From Microglena sp. YARC (taxonomy: Eukaryota > Chlorophyta > Chlorophyceae > Chlamydomonadales > Chlamydomonadaceae): DNA of 64,000 nt. A model generated the notes under the pieces. That model was not told the origin of the DNA and searched no databases. It saw nothing but the letters and a program-made list of their open reading frames with translations. The stretch lies in the NCBI GenBank assembly GCA_022414725.1, contig CM039465.1, positions 1 to 64,000 of the forward strand. The letters are read 5' to 3'. A program made the translations under genes and the position numbers. Below are positions 36,141 through 45,840 of this stretch, piece after piece; position 1 is the stretch's first letter; every line of letters starts with the position of its first letter.

Positions 36141-36482
36141 CTTAGTCACCGAGGGTGCATTCTTCCTTATTTCAGATACAATTGCTGAGTAGTCATCCAC
36201 GAATGTGGAGGAGCAGAAGGCAATTGCAATGTCGGGTTCCATGCATTCACCTTCTTGCCCAGCCATAGCAGCTTTCACGGCCTCTTCAATGGCATCCTTC
36301 AAATCGGCTTTACGAGATAAGCTCCCACGCATCGCGGGGGGGGCAGGGCTAGTATCATGGGAACGGCACGCCGTTGGAGATTGTTGTGCGTGCCTAAAAC
36401 AGCCATTGCTTTGTATTCGGGACGAGAAAGATGGAGGGGGGAGGGCGCAGTGGTTACGTCCTCGAAGGAGTGCGCTCCTCAT
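36141..36482 (-). CDS. FIST-domain protein, exon 1 (start)
   Basis: First exon of a FIST (F-box and intracellular signal transduction) domain protein, a putative small-ligand-sensing fold known from bacterial signalling proteins and eukaryotic FBXO22. It starts at the first ATG after an in-frame stop near 36,560. Residues 1-50 are rich in Ser/Arg/Ala and poor in acid, like an organelle transit peptide. A helix (SRKADLKDAIEEAVKAAMAG) and the first FIST strand (PDIAIAFCSSTFVDD) follow; donor GTAAGG, phase 0. Exons 1-6 sum to 816 bp, 272 codons, all in phase, and cover most of FIST_N. The FIST_C part and stop codon were not found between 25.4 and 31.6 kb. Confidence 0.88.
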
Positions 36483-38400
36483 GGGGCTGGCAGAGTGATA
36501 ATGCGACTCCTTCAGTGTTGCAGAGAATAATTTTCTAGGTGAAAAGCCTAGTACATGAGGAGAGCCTATTTATCTATGCATGCATGTCGCAGCTTGTATA
36601 GACAGTTGAGTTCTAGCGTGTGTAGTTTTGGAAGGATGGCGATTGACTTCCTTGTGTACGTGGTTCGCACAAAGGGGTATTCTACAAAGGGAAGCCGTGA
36701 CCAGGAGGGAATGAAATAAGAAAGAAGGCGTGGCTTGGACCGAGCGGAGGCGTGCTTGGACCTCGATCTTATTATCTGGTTTCTTAGCAGTTAGTTAGAT
36801 ATCAGTCGCAACCCGTAACAAGATCTTCCCAGATGGTCTAGTCAGAGTACTGCCTATCTAGTACCGCCCGTTCCGTTTCTCGCTGAAACCCGTTCCGTTT
36901 CTCGCTGTAGCCAACAATACAGCCGAATACAGCATCATGCAGAGTCATCTGGCTGTCCGCACGCGTGCGCGCGCACGGCCAAATGGGCCATATGTCAGCC
37001 GCACTTGGACCGGCCTCTACAGCCACCCATGTGTAAAATCACGAAACAGGTGGAAGCGGGTCCCGGGATAACATGACTCATGAGACCGCGGTGCTGATGC
37101 TCGACATGATATACGGTATGAGGGGGGGCAGGAAAACAATGTGTCATCCCATGACCCAAATATGTAGAGTTTGTTGAGAGGATAAAGAATCTTTTTTTTT
37201 CCTATTGGGAAAAACGTGATGGGCCTCCGCAGTGTGTGGGGGGAGGCCGGGCGGGGGGGGGGCTGAAATTTTCGAAAAATTAGGTACTTTTCAACAGGAG
37301 GAGCCCAGGCCTCAAAAATTTCAGTCATGCCGATCGATTTTTTCTGAGAACAGGGCTATAATCGCATATATCATGGCGATATTTGAAGTTACTTTTCGGG
37401 TCATTCTGAGCACCTCATTTAGGGGGGGGTCAGCCCACATTTTGTTGTTTGCTAACTTTTTACTCAGACCTCCAAATGACATTTTGAGACCACCCATAAG
37501 TAAGCCTTGGTAAGGGTAGTCTATTGGCACCACTTTGGACCTAGTGCAATAAGTTTTACCCCCCCCCCCCCCCCCCCCCAAACCCCAGCCCAGCCCAGAG
37601 TAACAGTGGGTGAATGGCTGGGTATGTGTTGATAATATGGGTGGGTGAATGGGCGGGTAATATGGGTGGGTGAATGGGTGTGGGTGTGGGGTGGGGGGGG
37701 ATGCCCCCAGGCCCCCCCCTACCCCCGACACACACACACCCAACCCACCCAACCACCGCCCAGACACTCCACCATGCGACAACACCGAAACGCCGCCATT
37801 CTACCACGTGCTACAAGTTGGGTGGGACCCAAGGTAAAGTGTAGCTGAACCATGCTGAGACAATTGTCCTGCTACTTAGGTGCTACTGTTTTGTTTTAAA
37901 TAATGAGAAATCCAGTTGTGAGCTGCCCCCTGCAAAGTTGAAGTGTGACTACTGTACTCGGGCAACCCAGAGGGGGCGCAAAACTGATTTTTGACTATCA
38001 CACAATCCCTATGTGGGAATTCTGAGGATGCCATTATGTGCGCCATACTGTAAACCCCCAGAATCCATATCTAAGTTTTTCAAAAAGGGGGTATTTCTAT
38101 TTAAGGGGGGAGGGGGGGGTCAGCCCTCCCCAGGTTTTTTAGGGAGGGTGTGGCCTATCTTTTTTTTTTCTCCTCCCGTTTTCAAGCACATTTTCCTAGC
38201 CCACATAATGACATGGGGAAAATGGGAGTGAAACTGGGGTGTTTCTCTACCGAGGATCCGTCCATTGGTGCTATTAGGGAAGACCCCGACCCACCCACCC
38301 ACCCACTTCCAAACCAACACAGCCCAGCCCAGCCCAACCCAACCCAACTGTGGCATGCAAAGTTCAAGGCTGTGAAAAGAGTGTGAAGCTGTACACATGT
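36483..38400. other. Intergenic, low-complexity and repeat fragments
   Basis: 36,483-37,020 is the presumed FIST promoter side with nothing recognisable. 37,043-37,110 matches the macrosatellite at 14,938-15,018 inverted. 37,230-37,260, 37,558-37,579 and 38,105-38,118 are G or C homopolymer-rich. 37,610-37,760 is GGGTGGGTGAATGGG-type. No gene is supported. Confidence 0.45.
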
Positions 38401-38401
38401 G

Positions 38402-38659
38402 ACTGGGCACATCTTTAGGCGTGAATGCGGTCATGCCAATGGCGTGCCACCAACTCACCATGTGTTGCTGAGGCTTGTGGCTTTTGCGGTGTTGACTGCC
38501 ATGGCAAGAGCTCTGGTGTGTGCAATGTGGACTTGATGAAGGGATCCACCTCACGCATAATGGTGGTGACATCTTCATGCCCTCAATTTTAAAAGATGTC
38601 CTACGCTTCTGTTGAGATGGGATGTACAACCAACCCTTGTACCAGTAGGCCTGTGGCAT
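38402..38659 (-). other. Unassigned open stretch
   Basis: The minus-strand frame starting MPQAYWYKGWLYIPSQQKRR stays open for ~85 codons before entering GGGTGGGT-type simple sequence. Composition is protein-like but no family is recognised. It could be a transposon fragment or chance. Confidence 0.2.
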
Positions 38660-39400
38660 GCCCTATCTGCCATTCTGATTCCGGCAAGATCCGCAAGTAC
38701 GTGTGGAGCATGCGGCTCCAGATTTTCACCGCCCTTGAAAATTGAGGGTCGAAATTCGGGTTTCGCTAAAATTGAGCCCCCGCGCCCTCATTTGGTCTAT
38801 TAGACAGCCATCGTAAAAAATTAAAACATTGGAAAATCTAAGCGCTATTTTCTCATGTGAGCGTGGGTAAGCAAGATTAATTTGTAAGTGTGCAAGCCAA
38901 GTTTGCAGGAGTCACTAGTGGCGCTTGCATACTTACAAATGCAGCTTTGCTGCATTTAAGATTCACCCGTGCTGCATGTGTACATCTGCTGTTATGCATG
39001 CCGATCCTTATTCCTCGCATATGTAGCTTTGGGCCTTTGGCGCCCCTCTTTCAGTATTGTTCCTTTGCCACACTCAACATCGCCTCTCTGAATCCGACAG
39101 CTGCAGGCTGCATGTTTTTTGCCCTATTGCCGTTTTCAAGGAATTCCGGGGCAGCAGAACAGGGCTATCGAATAAAAACACGTCTTCGAACTTCAAACTT
39201 GGCAGCTATCTCATCCTAGCTTGCAACAGCTCGTGGTGTGGAACTGGACGCATGCGACATTGGTGGCTGTAAAACAAATGTTGTGCGAGCAATGTATGGT
39301 ACCTCAGCATGGGGATAGATAAGGACATCGTTAAGATTTTGCGAATTGCTATCCCTTAGGGATGGAAATAGTGTTCCTATTTTTTGAAGTTACGAAAGGA
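38660..39400. other. Intergenic, nothing recognised
   Basis: A plus-strand open frame (38,890-39,219) has no motif, start context or splice support. Confidence 0.3.
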
Positions 39401-39480
39401 ATTTCACCCCAGGAGGTGAGTCTCCCGACACAAACCAGCGCCACTGAGGATTCAGTTCGAATTGACTTGCCAGCATGTAC
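39400..39480 (-). repeat. R7 dispersed repeat
   Basis: On the minus strand TTTGTGTCGGGAGACTCACC then TCCTGGGGT; the relative on the plus strand is at 63,655-63,735. Confidence 0.6.
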
Positions 39481-39566
39481 TGTATATTAGGTGGCCAGGT
39501 TGCAGGCACTACAAGGCAAATGCAACATGCACCAAGCAAATCAGGATGAAGCATGAACCTGAAGAA

Positions 39567-39569
<3 letters not shown>

Positions 39570-39606
<37 letters not shown>
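39570..39606. repeat. TA microsatellite
   Basis: About 18 TA units. Confidence 0.95.
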
Positions 39607-39610
<4 letters not shown>

Positions 39611-39778
39611 TCAGCATGTGCTTGGCATACCACGATACAGGTAGGCAATGCTGCAGTAAGATCGCGGCTTATGATGCGGAGACATATATAATTAATTATT
39701 ATGTAAATAAATTAATTCAATCAATACATTCATTTAATTTGATCTCGGTGCTCCTGCCCCAAAACCCATCCTAATAGG

Positions 39779-39930
39779 TGTAGAAACCTGGGCATGTCTA
39801 GAATCGGTCTGAGTTCGAGCCCTGTCACACTTACTGGTTTTCGTGGCTATTTCAGGGGAGAAGCATTGTATTCTGCAGACGGTTAGATGCCGAATTGCTG
39901 GCGTATAGAACCTTGTAACAATTATTCAAT
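39779..39930. repeat. R5 repeat, solitary
   Basis: GTATTCTGCAGACGGTTAGA followed by GCCGAATTGCTGGCGTATAG. Confidence 0.65.
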
Positions 39931-40227
39931 TATTATTCAATACCCACCACTCCATCAGCCCCTTCGATCAAATGAAAAAATGATGATCATCCAGAGTGAA
40001 GGGGAGTTGGTAGCTCATGTTTGAGCCCGCAGGATGTCTTGCAAATGCAGGGCAAGATCTGAAACACAAGCTAATAATTTAGCAAAGATGCCAGCTGTAA
40101 TTATAGCCAGCATTTCATCAAAGCAAGCGCTGTACAATAAACTAGTGTGTCGAAGGGATTAGAAGCTGGACCTGAACATACCATCACTATTGATATGCAG
40201 GAGGATTTCTCGAAACTCATTTCGACG

Positions 40228-40415
40228 AATGGCTCAACGGTAGAGCTCGTTGAATCGATGGGGTGAGGGGTTCAAATCCCTATGGGTGCGCTTTAGTGTC
40301 AGGGGTCGCTGTCAATCGCCATGGTAGCTTTATCCAGGTAAAGTAGCTGCCCGGTCTCTACCGCCCTAAGACGGGGCTCCAAATACCATGCCCCACAAGG
40401 AGTTATCATTACTTT
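40228..40415 (+). mobile_element. tRNA-derived SINE, head type 2
   Basis: A box TGGCTCAACGG (40,230-40,240) and B box GGTTCAAATCC (40,269-40,279); the body ends GAGTTATCATTACTTT. Confidence 0.8.
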
Positions 40416-40590
40416 GCAGGAGAACCAGACCTCACATGGGCAAGCATCAGATGGCTGCACACATGTCAGGTGCATACAGCCGCAGACAATGTCTTTAAAC
40501 ACTTCTCAATACCAATCAAATGATCCAACTTGCAAGGACATGTGTTTCCTATCCCGGCAGAGCTTGCAAGCATGAGTCCTGCAGCTATGC

Positions 40591-40793
40591 CACTGTTTTT
40601 CTTCCCAGCTACGAGCAGCATCTTCTAGGCAGCTCCCCTGGCTGGCTAATCAGCTAAACCTAAAGCAACCTAGGTACCTGGGAGCTGAGATCGTCAGCTT
40701 TCCAGTGCTCCTGAAATCTTTGGGTTTGGCCTAGTGGCCGCCTCAGGGAGCTGCCTAGAAGCTGCTGCTAGTAGCCGAAAAGAAAAACAGTGA
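40591..40793. mobile_element. FB foldback element
   Basis: Arms CATCTTCTAGGCAGCTCCCC and GGGAGCTGCCTAGAAGCTGC, with outer TGTTTTTCTT / AAGAAAAACA. It lies 110 bp beyond the stop codon of the Arg/Ser-rich gene, so may be in its 3' UTR. Confidence 0.85.
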
Positions 40794-40903
40794 TCTATGC
40801 CCTACCATGTAAAGACCCCAGGACGTATTGGGAGCTGCAAAGGTATGATTTTATTAGCAATACAACTTCCCCTTTGCCTTTTCAGGTGATCAGAAAGTAT
40901 GCT

Positions 40904-41605
40904 CTAAGACCGTACAGTCACTCTGCCCTTGACCCGGTGAGATTTTCCCTCTCCAGCGATTGCTAGCCCTGCAATGGCTGCAGCAGCGGCAGCAACAGCA
41001 ATTTGGTGTGCCATATCTGAAGAGACAGCCTTTGATTTGCGCCTTCTGCCACCACCCTTACTTTCTTTTTTCTTGCTGCTCTCCTCCTCGCTTGATGCAT
41101 CTGACGAGGATGAAGAATATGCAGAAGACGATGAAGAGGATGACTCGGTATCCTCTTTCTTCTTCTTCGTCTTCTTCTCTTTGCGTTTCCTGTGATGTCT
41201 TCTTTCGCTGCTGTCTCTGGAAGCTGGGCTACTGTCTTCGTCCTTAGGCTCATGCTTGCGATGGCGCCGGCGATGCCTTTGGCGAGTATATCCCTCATCG
41301 TCAGTAACAGCAACGGCAGCTGCAGCTCCAGCAGCCGCTGCAATGCTAGCTATCTCCGCAGGGGACCGTCCTTTTGATCGCTTTTCATCCTTCTTGCGCC
41401 GCGACCTCTTGCTCTTACTTCTTCTCTTTGCATGATCCTCAGCACTCGCCTCCTTTTCAGCTTGCTCCTCTTCTTCTTTTTTTTCCTGTTCTCGGCTCTT
41501 GGACCGATGCCGTCTTCTGTGTCGAGAGCCAGACCTTGACCGCCGGTGCGAACGTCTGTGTCGCCTTCTGCTTTCAGGAGGAAGCTGTATCACCATATCA
41601 GGCAT
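40904..41605 (-). CDS. Arg/Ser-rich low-complexity protein, 233 aa
   Basis: ATG at 41,605, stop TAG at 40,904. Residues 11-80 are an RS-like basic region (RRRHRRSHRRSRSGSRHRRR) with an acidic patch EKKEEEEQAEKE. Residues 81-100 are an alanine-rich hydrophobic helix (SPAEIASIAAAAGAAAAVAV), 107-190 are basic with a Ser tract (SSSSSSSAYSSSSSDASSEE), and 198-218 form a second alanine-rich hydrophobic segment (DMAHQIAVAAAAAAIAGLAI). RS-type composition suggests RNA-processing or chromatin association, but the two Ala-helices are unusual for SR proteins and could be membrane or oligomerisation segments. ACCTTGTGCATTCTGAATTCAG just before the ATG resembles a 3' splice site, so this may be the last exon of a longer gene. 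No RRM is visible. Confidence 0.65.
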   Translation of the reverse strand: MPDMVIQLPPESRRRHRRSHRRSRSGSRHRRRHRSKSREQEKKEEEEQAEKEASAEDHAKRRSKSKRSRRKKDEKRSKGRSPAEIASIAAAAGAAAAVAVTDDEGYTRQRHRRRHRKHEPKDEDSSPASRDSSERRHHRKRKEKKTKKKKEDTESSSSSSSAYSSSSSDASSEEESSKKKESKGGGRRRKSKAVSSDMAHQIAVAAAAAAIAGLAIAGEGKSHRVKGRVTVRS

Positions 41606-41637
41606 CCTGAATTCAGAATGCACAAGGTAGCTGATTA

Positions 41638-41790
41638 ATATGGTTAGTATGATTCATATGGTTAGTATGATTAGTATGATTAGTAGTATTAGTATGCTTT
41701 TAGGTAGTATTAGTATGATTTTAGGTAGTATTAGTATGGTTAGTATGGTTAGTATGGTTAGTATTATCAGTATGGTTAACAGACTGCATC
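41638..41790. repeat. ATGGTTAGT-type minisatellite
   Basis: Repeats of ATGGTTAGT, ATGATTAGT and TTTTAGGTAGTATTAGT units, upstream of the Arg/Ser-rich gene. Confidence 0.85.
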
Positions 41791-42287
41791 AGTCTAGCCT
41801 AGGGTTGGTGTCACCACCCCTGACAGTCTCGGTTGTAGGAAACAGACACAGCATACACTTGGACAAGATGTGATCAAGCCTATACGGCTACTGAATTTGA
41901 TAAATTATTAACAGTTATATTTAACCTTAATTCCTGAACATACGGCAGATATGGTTCCTTATTTACTGTGAACAAAACAGTTCAAATCTAGTTTTCCAAA
42001 GCGAATTGCTTCAAAGCATTTGACGATGATTGACAACCTTGACAATCGCATTTATTTTAGTCATTTGTTATAGTAGCATTTGTCATGTAGGCATGTACTT
42101 TACACCATGGACCAAAGGAGAATCCACGTGCATTTAGTGCTATTAGTGTTATAAGTGTTATAGTCATGTATTACCTAACACCTTGGACCAAAGAAGAATA
42201 CACATGCACTCTAAAAATCAAATGCCTCTGACCTCAAATCAACGTAGGAGTCACCATCCTGTTCAGTCTCCCAAAGTTGCCATCGGT

Positions 42288-42318
42288 TAAGGGTTTAGGG
42301 TTTAGGGTTTAGGGTTCA
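42288..42318 (+). repeat. Interstitial telomere repeat (TTTAGGG)4
   Basis: Four uninterrupted plant-type telomere heptamers. Further short tracts lie at 46,735-46,795 (CCCTAAA strand) and 63,590-63,608. Confidence 0.9.
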
Positions 42319-42612
42319 GTGAATTAGTGTGTCCATGCTCTTGCATCACAAGTTTAGGATATGGTGTGTCCATGCTTTTGCATCACGATTTTAGGGTTTA
42401 GCGTGTCCATGCTCTTGCATCACGAGTTTAGGATTTAGTGTGTCCATGATCTTGCATCACGAGTTTAGGGTTTAGTGTGTCCATGCTCTTGCATCACGAG
42501 TTTAGGGTTTAGTGTGTCCATGCTCTTGCATCACGAGTTTAGGGTTTAGTGTGTCCATGCTCTTGCATCACGAGTTTAGGGTTTAGTGTGTCCATGCTCT
42601 TGCATCACGAGT
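42319..42612. repeat. 37-bp minisatellite containing a telomere heptamer
   Basis: About eight copies of GTGTCCATGCTCTTGCATCA followed by CGAGTTTAGGGTTTAGT. Each junction keeps TTTAGGG(TTTAG), so the array seems to have grown from the adjacent telomere tract. The first copies are diverged and the last four nearly identical. Confidence 0.9.
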
Positions 42613-42877
42613 TCATGACTACACAAGTAAGCAATTCAAGGTACCACATACACAGGATTGTGAACGTTTCACCATAAGTTGTTTTTTAAAGTTTGCTTAT
42701 GTGTCGTCGAGCGCATCAAGCACCCTGACTTTCATTTCTCTGCAACCATGCTGAATCACCCTATCCCCAGACTGAACATAAATTGAAAATTAGTACGCCA
42801 TGCCACAGGCGTGAGATTGAGGGAACCCTCCCGTCTGCATGCATGTGTACATACTTGAGAATAGCTACCGGGTTGGT
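42613..42877. other. Unassigned spacer
   Basis: No repeat or coding signal seen. Confidence 0.3.
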
Positions 42878-42984
42878 TTATTTGTTTTCGCAGACCCTCT
42901 GCGCCTGAGCTTGGACTACCGCGCTACAGCACGGAAGGAAGTTCTCTACCTCGTCCAAGGCGATATCCCCGGACTCACCTCTGA
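42878..42984 (-). CDS. Candidate terminal exon (strand uncertain)
   Basis: Minus strand: acceptor CTTTGACAG, then an open frame containing GESGDIALDEVENFLPCC and ending CENK-stop (42,878). Entry phase fits the exon at 44,230-44,354 (phase 1), so the two could belong to one gene. However the plus strand of the same DNA has an excellent 3' splice site (TTTGTTTTCGCAG at 42,881-42,893) followed by an open frame DYRATARKEVLYLVQGDIPG that ends at 42,997. Only one is likely to be real. Confidence 0.3.
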
Positions 42985-43107
42985 CTGTCAAAGTTAATCA
43001 ACCCATTGATTCTGAATTGACCACCTGATAGGAAATGGATGAGAAAAGGTTTGGTCAAGATAGTCAATTACGCTTTGCGCATTCGTGTGTTACTTGCCCA
43101 AGCCAAT

Positions 43108-43305
43108 GCCACAATGTGTGCGTTGCATGTGTGTATTTTGTATCTCTGTGCTACATGTTCGCATCTTGTAAGTGTATGTTGCATGTGCTTATCTTGCATG
43201 CGTGTGTTACATGTGTGACTCTTGTATGTGTATTCAAATGCGTATATCTTGTATGCCTGCTCTCCCTGTGTTTATCTTGCATGGGCGTGTGACATGTGTG
43301 TCTTG
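43108..43305. repeat. Degenerate ~30-bp minisatellite
   Basis: Loose repeats of GTGTTACATGTGT and ATCTTGCATG. Confidence 0.55.
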
Positions 43306-43350
43306 AACGCGTCCTGTTTATCTGAGTGTCTGAGTCTGGGAAGGAGCAGC

Positions 43351-43556
43351 AGCACTGTTTCTTTGCTGGGCTGCATTTAGCAGCTTCTAGGCAGCTCCCT
43401 TTCACCCACCTTTGGGACAAACCTGAAGCTAGCTAGTGCGTATGAAAGCAAGCATGGCAGACATACCAATGCAGCTGTAATCTTTGGGCTCGACTCAGTC
43501 GTTGGCTTATGGAGCTGGGTGAAAGCTGCTACGCGTAGCCCCCAAAATAAACAATG
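43351..43556. mobile_element. FB foldback element
   Basis: Left arm TAGCAGCTTCTAGGCAGCTC intact, right arm diverged (GAGCTGGGTGAAAGCTGCTA). Confidence 0.75.
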
Positions 43557-43590
43557 AGCAGCTTGTCATTCCCAGTGAGTTGTGACTGAC

Positions 43591-43681
43591 TTGGATGAAG
43601 AAATGAGGGCGTTGAAGCGCATTCGTGATGAGTCCAGAATCAAGGATATCATGAGGGATGAGTCTCCCCCACCCACCCACC
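43591..43681 (+). repeat. Inverted copy of the exon end at 44,205-44,296
   Basis: TTGGATGAAGAAATGAGGGC onward matches the minus-strand exon over ~90 bp with three to four mismatches and runs through the 5' splice site into the C-rich intron start. The donor has changed from GGGTGAGT to GGATGAGT, so the GT is lost. The frame remains open (ALKRIRDESRIKDIMR). Confidence 0.85.
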
Positions 43682-43770
43682 CAAACCCACCCACCCACCT
43701 ACCCACCTACCCCCCACCCCTATCCCCCCCCACCACCACCACACCCCCCTACCCCCCTACCCTTACCCCT
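43666..43770. repeat. CCCACC/ACCC microsatellite
   Basis: Pyrimidine-rich simple sequence following the inverted exon copy; its counterpart on the other arm is at 44,120-44,220. Confidence 0.85.
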
Positions 43771-44229
43771 ACGCTAGAACGGGATTGCATGCATGAGGCA
43801 CTTGGAGTCTACTATGCAGGTGCTGGCTGCCATTCGATGTGGGCTAGGTGGATGTGAGGAGAGCATGCTGGTGGTATGGTTATTGGGTGGTTTATGGTTG
43901 AATCGTGTGGGGGCATGCAGTTGGTTGTAGCATGTACTGGATGGACCCCTAAGAGCATATAAGTAGTGGTACATGTGGTGAGAGCTGGGGGCTCCGTGTT
44001 TGTTCGGCATGACTGTTACTGTTTCTCATGGAAGCATCTCTGACAAACGGCGGGGTCTTGGGTTTGGGGTGATGTTGGGAACTAGAAACACCTGATGGTG
44101 CGGCCTCACTTGCGTGGCTCTTGGGTGGTAGGGGTAGGGATAGGGGGGTAGGGGGTGGTGGTGGTGGTGGTGGTGGGGATGGGGGTGGGGGGTTTGGTAT
44201 GTGGGTGTGGGTGGGTGGGGGAGACTCAC

Positions 44230-44354
44230 CCCTCATGATATCCTTGATTCTGGACTCATCACGAATGCGCTTCAACGCCCTGATTTCTTTATCCAAGTAC
44301 GCTGCGTACCCATCGCGAGGGATGTAGAGGGCGCACATGACCGGCACGCGGCAA
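44230..44354 (-). CDS. Orphan internal exon, unknown protein
   Basis: Minus strand: acceptor CCCTTACCAG, then RVPVMCALYIPRDGYAAYLD and EIRALKRIRDESRIKDIMR, then donor GTGAGT (phase 1 out, phase 2 in). Composition is clearly coding-like: a compact fold piece followed by a charged helix. I do not recognise the family. Neighbouring exons are not established; candidates downstream are 42,878-42,984 and, less likely by phase, the Arg/Ser-rich frame at 41.6 kb. Confidence 0.6.
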
Positions 44355-44958
44355 CTGGTAAGGGTGGCCGATGGGCAGCAGGTCGCTCCTTAATAATAAA
44401 TAGCGCGCGTAGTGCGCGCTCGCCGTGATGGTCTCATGGAGGCTACGGAGGAGATATGCACGAAAACTAGAAGCAGGCTAGAGCTATGGGTCCTGACGGA
44501 TTACGAGCGCCTTCGCCGGCGACCTTCAGCCGCACTGGGGACCTGATGACACAGAGAGTGCACAATTGAATGTTCGTTTTTTTGTCTGGAATAGATGAGC
44601 GCGTGACCTCGCTGCGCGTTTACCGGTTGAGTTGCTGTCAGTTGCTCAGCTTCCACGCTCGGCACCAAGGTGGCGAAACCTAACTACCGTGATTGGACGT
44701 CAGCCCGCCGCTGCCACGAGTGTACAGCTGTTGCACGCGTGCTGACGCTCAGGACCATGGGACAGCCTGCAACAGCCTGCAACAACCCTTCCCTCCCAAC
44801 AACCCTACGCGGCCAGCGTCGGCGTCGGTGGGGCGTTGGACAGGTGCCGAACCCAAGTACACGTGCCTCTCATTTTTATGAAGGCCGTACCCTCCCCCCC
44901 TGCACCCGTCTTCTTCCTCATGCACATCAGTGGCGCTTAGATTGTTGCATGTCAGTGC
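44355..44958. promoter_or_regulatory. GC-rich region upstream of pyridoxal kinase
   Basis: CpG-rich (AATAGCGCGCGTAGTGCGCG at 44,401) and lying between a minus-strand exon and the plus-strand kinase start, so it could hold a promoter for one or both. No TATA box is evident near the kinase start. An open frame at 44,670-44,996 is in another frame and is probably 5' UTR. Confidence 0.35.
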
Positions 44959-45322
44959 ATGCGTCTCATGCTCGAATCAAAGCCTTTCTTCCGTAAAACC
45001 GCTTTCAATGCTCGTCTGAAATCGCCGACACACGCCAAAAGAGCTGTGGTGTCAATGGCAACTTCTTCCGAACAAAACGTAGATCCCCCGCGAGTGTTGT
45101 CCATCCAGTCGCATGTGGTCCATGGCTACGTGGGCAACAAGTGTGCAGTTTTTCCCCTCCAGCTTCTTGGATTTGAGGTGGATCCAGTGTACAGTGTACA
45201 ATTCAGTAATCATACCGGCTACCCCACCTTCAAAGGGTCGGTGTTTGATGGAGAGCATCTGCAAAGCCTTGTCCAAGGGTTGGAGGTGAATGGGATCACC
45301 AAATATTCACACCTGTTGACAG
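44959..45322 (+). CDS. PDXK: Pyridoxal kinase, exon 1
   Basis: Pyridoxal kinase (ribokinase superfamily) phosphorylates pyridoxal, pyridoxine and pyridoxamine with ATP in the vitamin B6 salvage pathway. The ATG at 44,959 is the first after an in-frame TAG at 44,938. Residues 1-32 ([20 protein letters not shown]...) are basic and hydroxylated like a plastid or mitochondrial transit peptide; Met33 would give a cytosolic form close to the usual ~312 aa. [20 protein letters not shown] and [10 protein letters not shown] are the kinase N-terminal signatures. Donor GTAGGT, phase 1. The seven exons sum to 1,044 bp, 347 aa plus stop, collinear with plant SOS4-type and animal PDXK enzymes. Confidence 0.95.
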
Positions 45323-45349
45323 GTAGGTACAACAGTTGCATGGGGGCTG

Positions 45350-45429
45350 ACAGACCCCCCACCCCCCCACCCACCCCACCCACCCACCCACACGCCCCCT
45401 CCCCACGCACCCACCCACCCACCCACACT

Positions 45430-45461
<32 letters not shown>

Positions 45462-45465
45462 GTAT
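45350..45465. repeat. CCCACC / CACACA microsatellite at start of intron 1
   Basis: Begins ~28 nt after the exon 1 donor. Confidence 0.9.
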
Positions 45466-45593
45466 CGGTAATTGCCCCCAGTGAAAGCAAACAGGCTGGC
45501 CCCCTCAACCTCACGCCTCATAATAAGGCACACTATGTATTTATTTATTTATTTACAACACTTATCGCACGTGCATTATGGATGGGATGCATG

Positions 45594-45797
45594 GCAGTGT
45601 TTTTCTTTTGGGCCACTGGTAGCAGCTTCTAGGCAGCTCCCTGAGCCTGACACAGGGCTAAACCCCTAGATTTCAGTAGCACTGGTAAGCTGACGATGTC
45701 AGCTGTCAGATGCACCAGCTTGCGCTAGCTTTGATCAAGCAGCCAGGCAGGGGAGCTGCCCAGAAGCTGCTACATGTAGGCCAAAAGAAAAACAATG
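45594..45797. mobile_element. FB foldback element in PDXK intron 1
   Basis: Arms GCAGCTTCTAGGCAGCTCCC and GGGAGCTGCCCAGAAGCTGC; outer TGTTTTTCTTTTG / CAAAAGAAAAACA. Confidence 0.85.
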
Positions 45798-45840
45798 ATG
45801 CATGGACGACAGTGAGGCAGTACCTGGCATAGCTTACGGG

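Noticed and set aside
44670..44996. Separate gene upstream of PDXK
   Set aside because: Out of frame with PDXK, overlaps its start, and has no recognisable domain; it is more likely 5' UTR.
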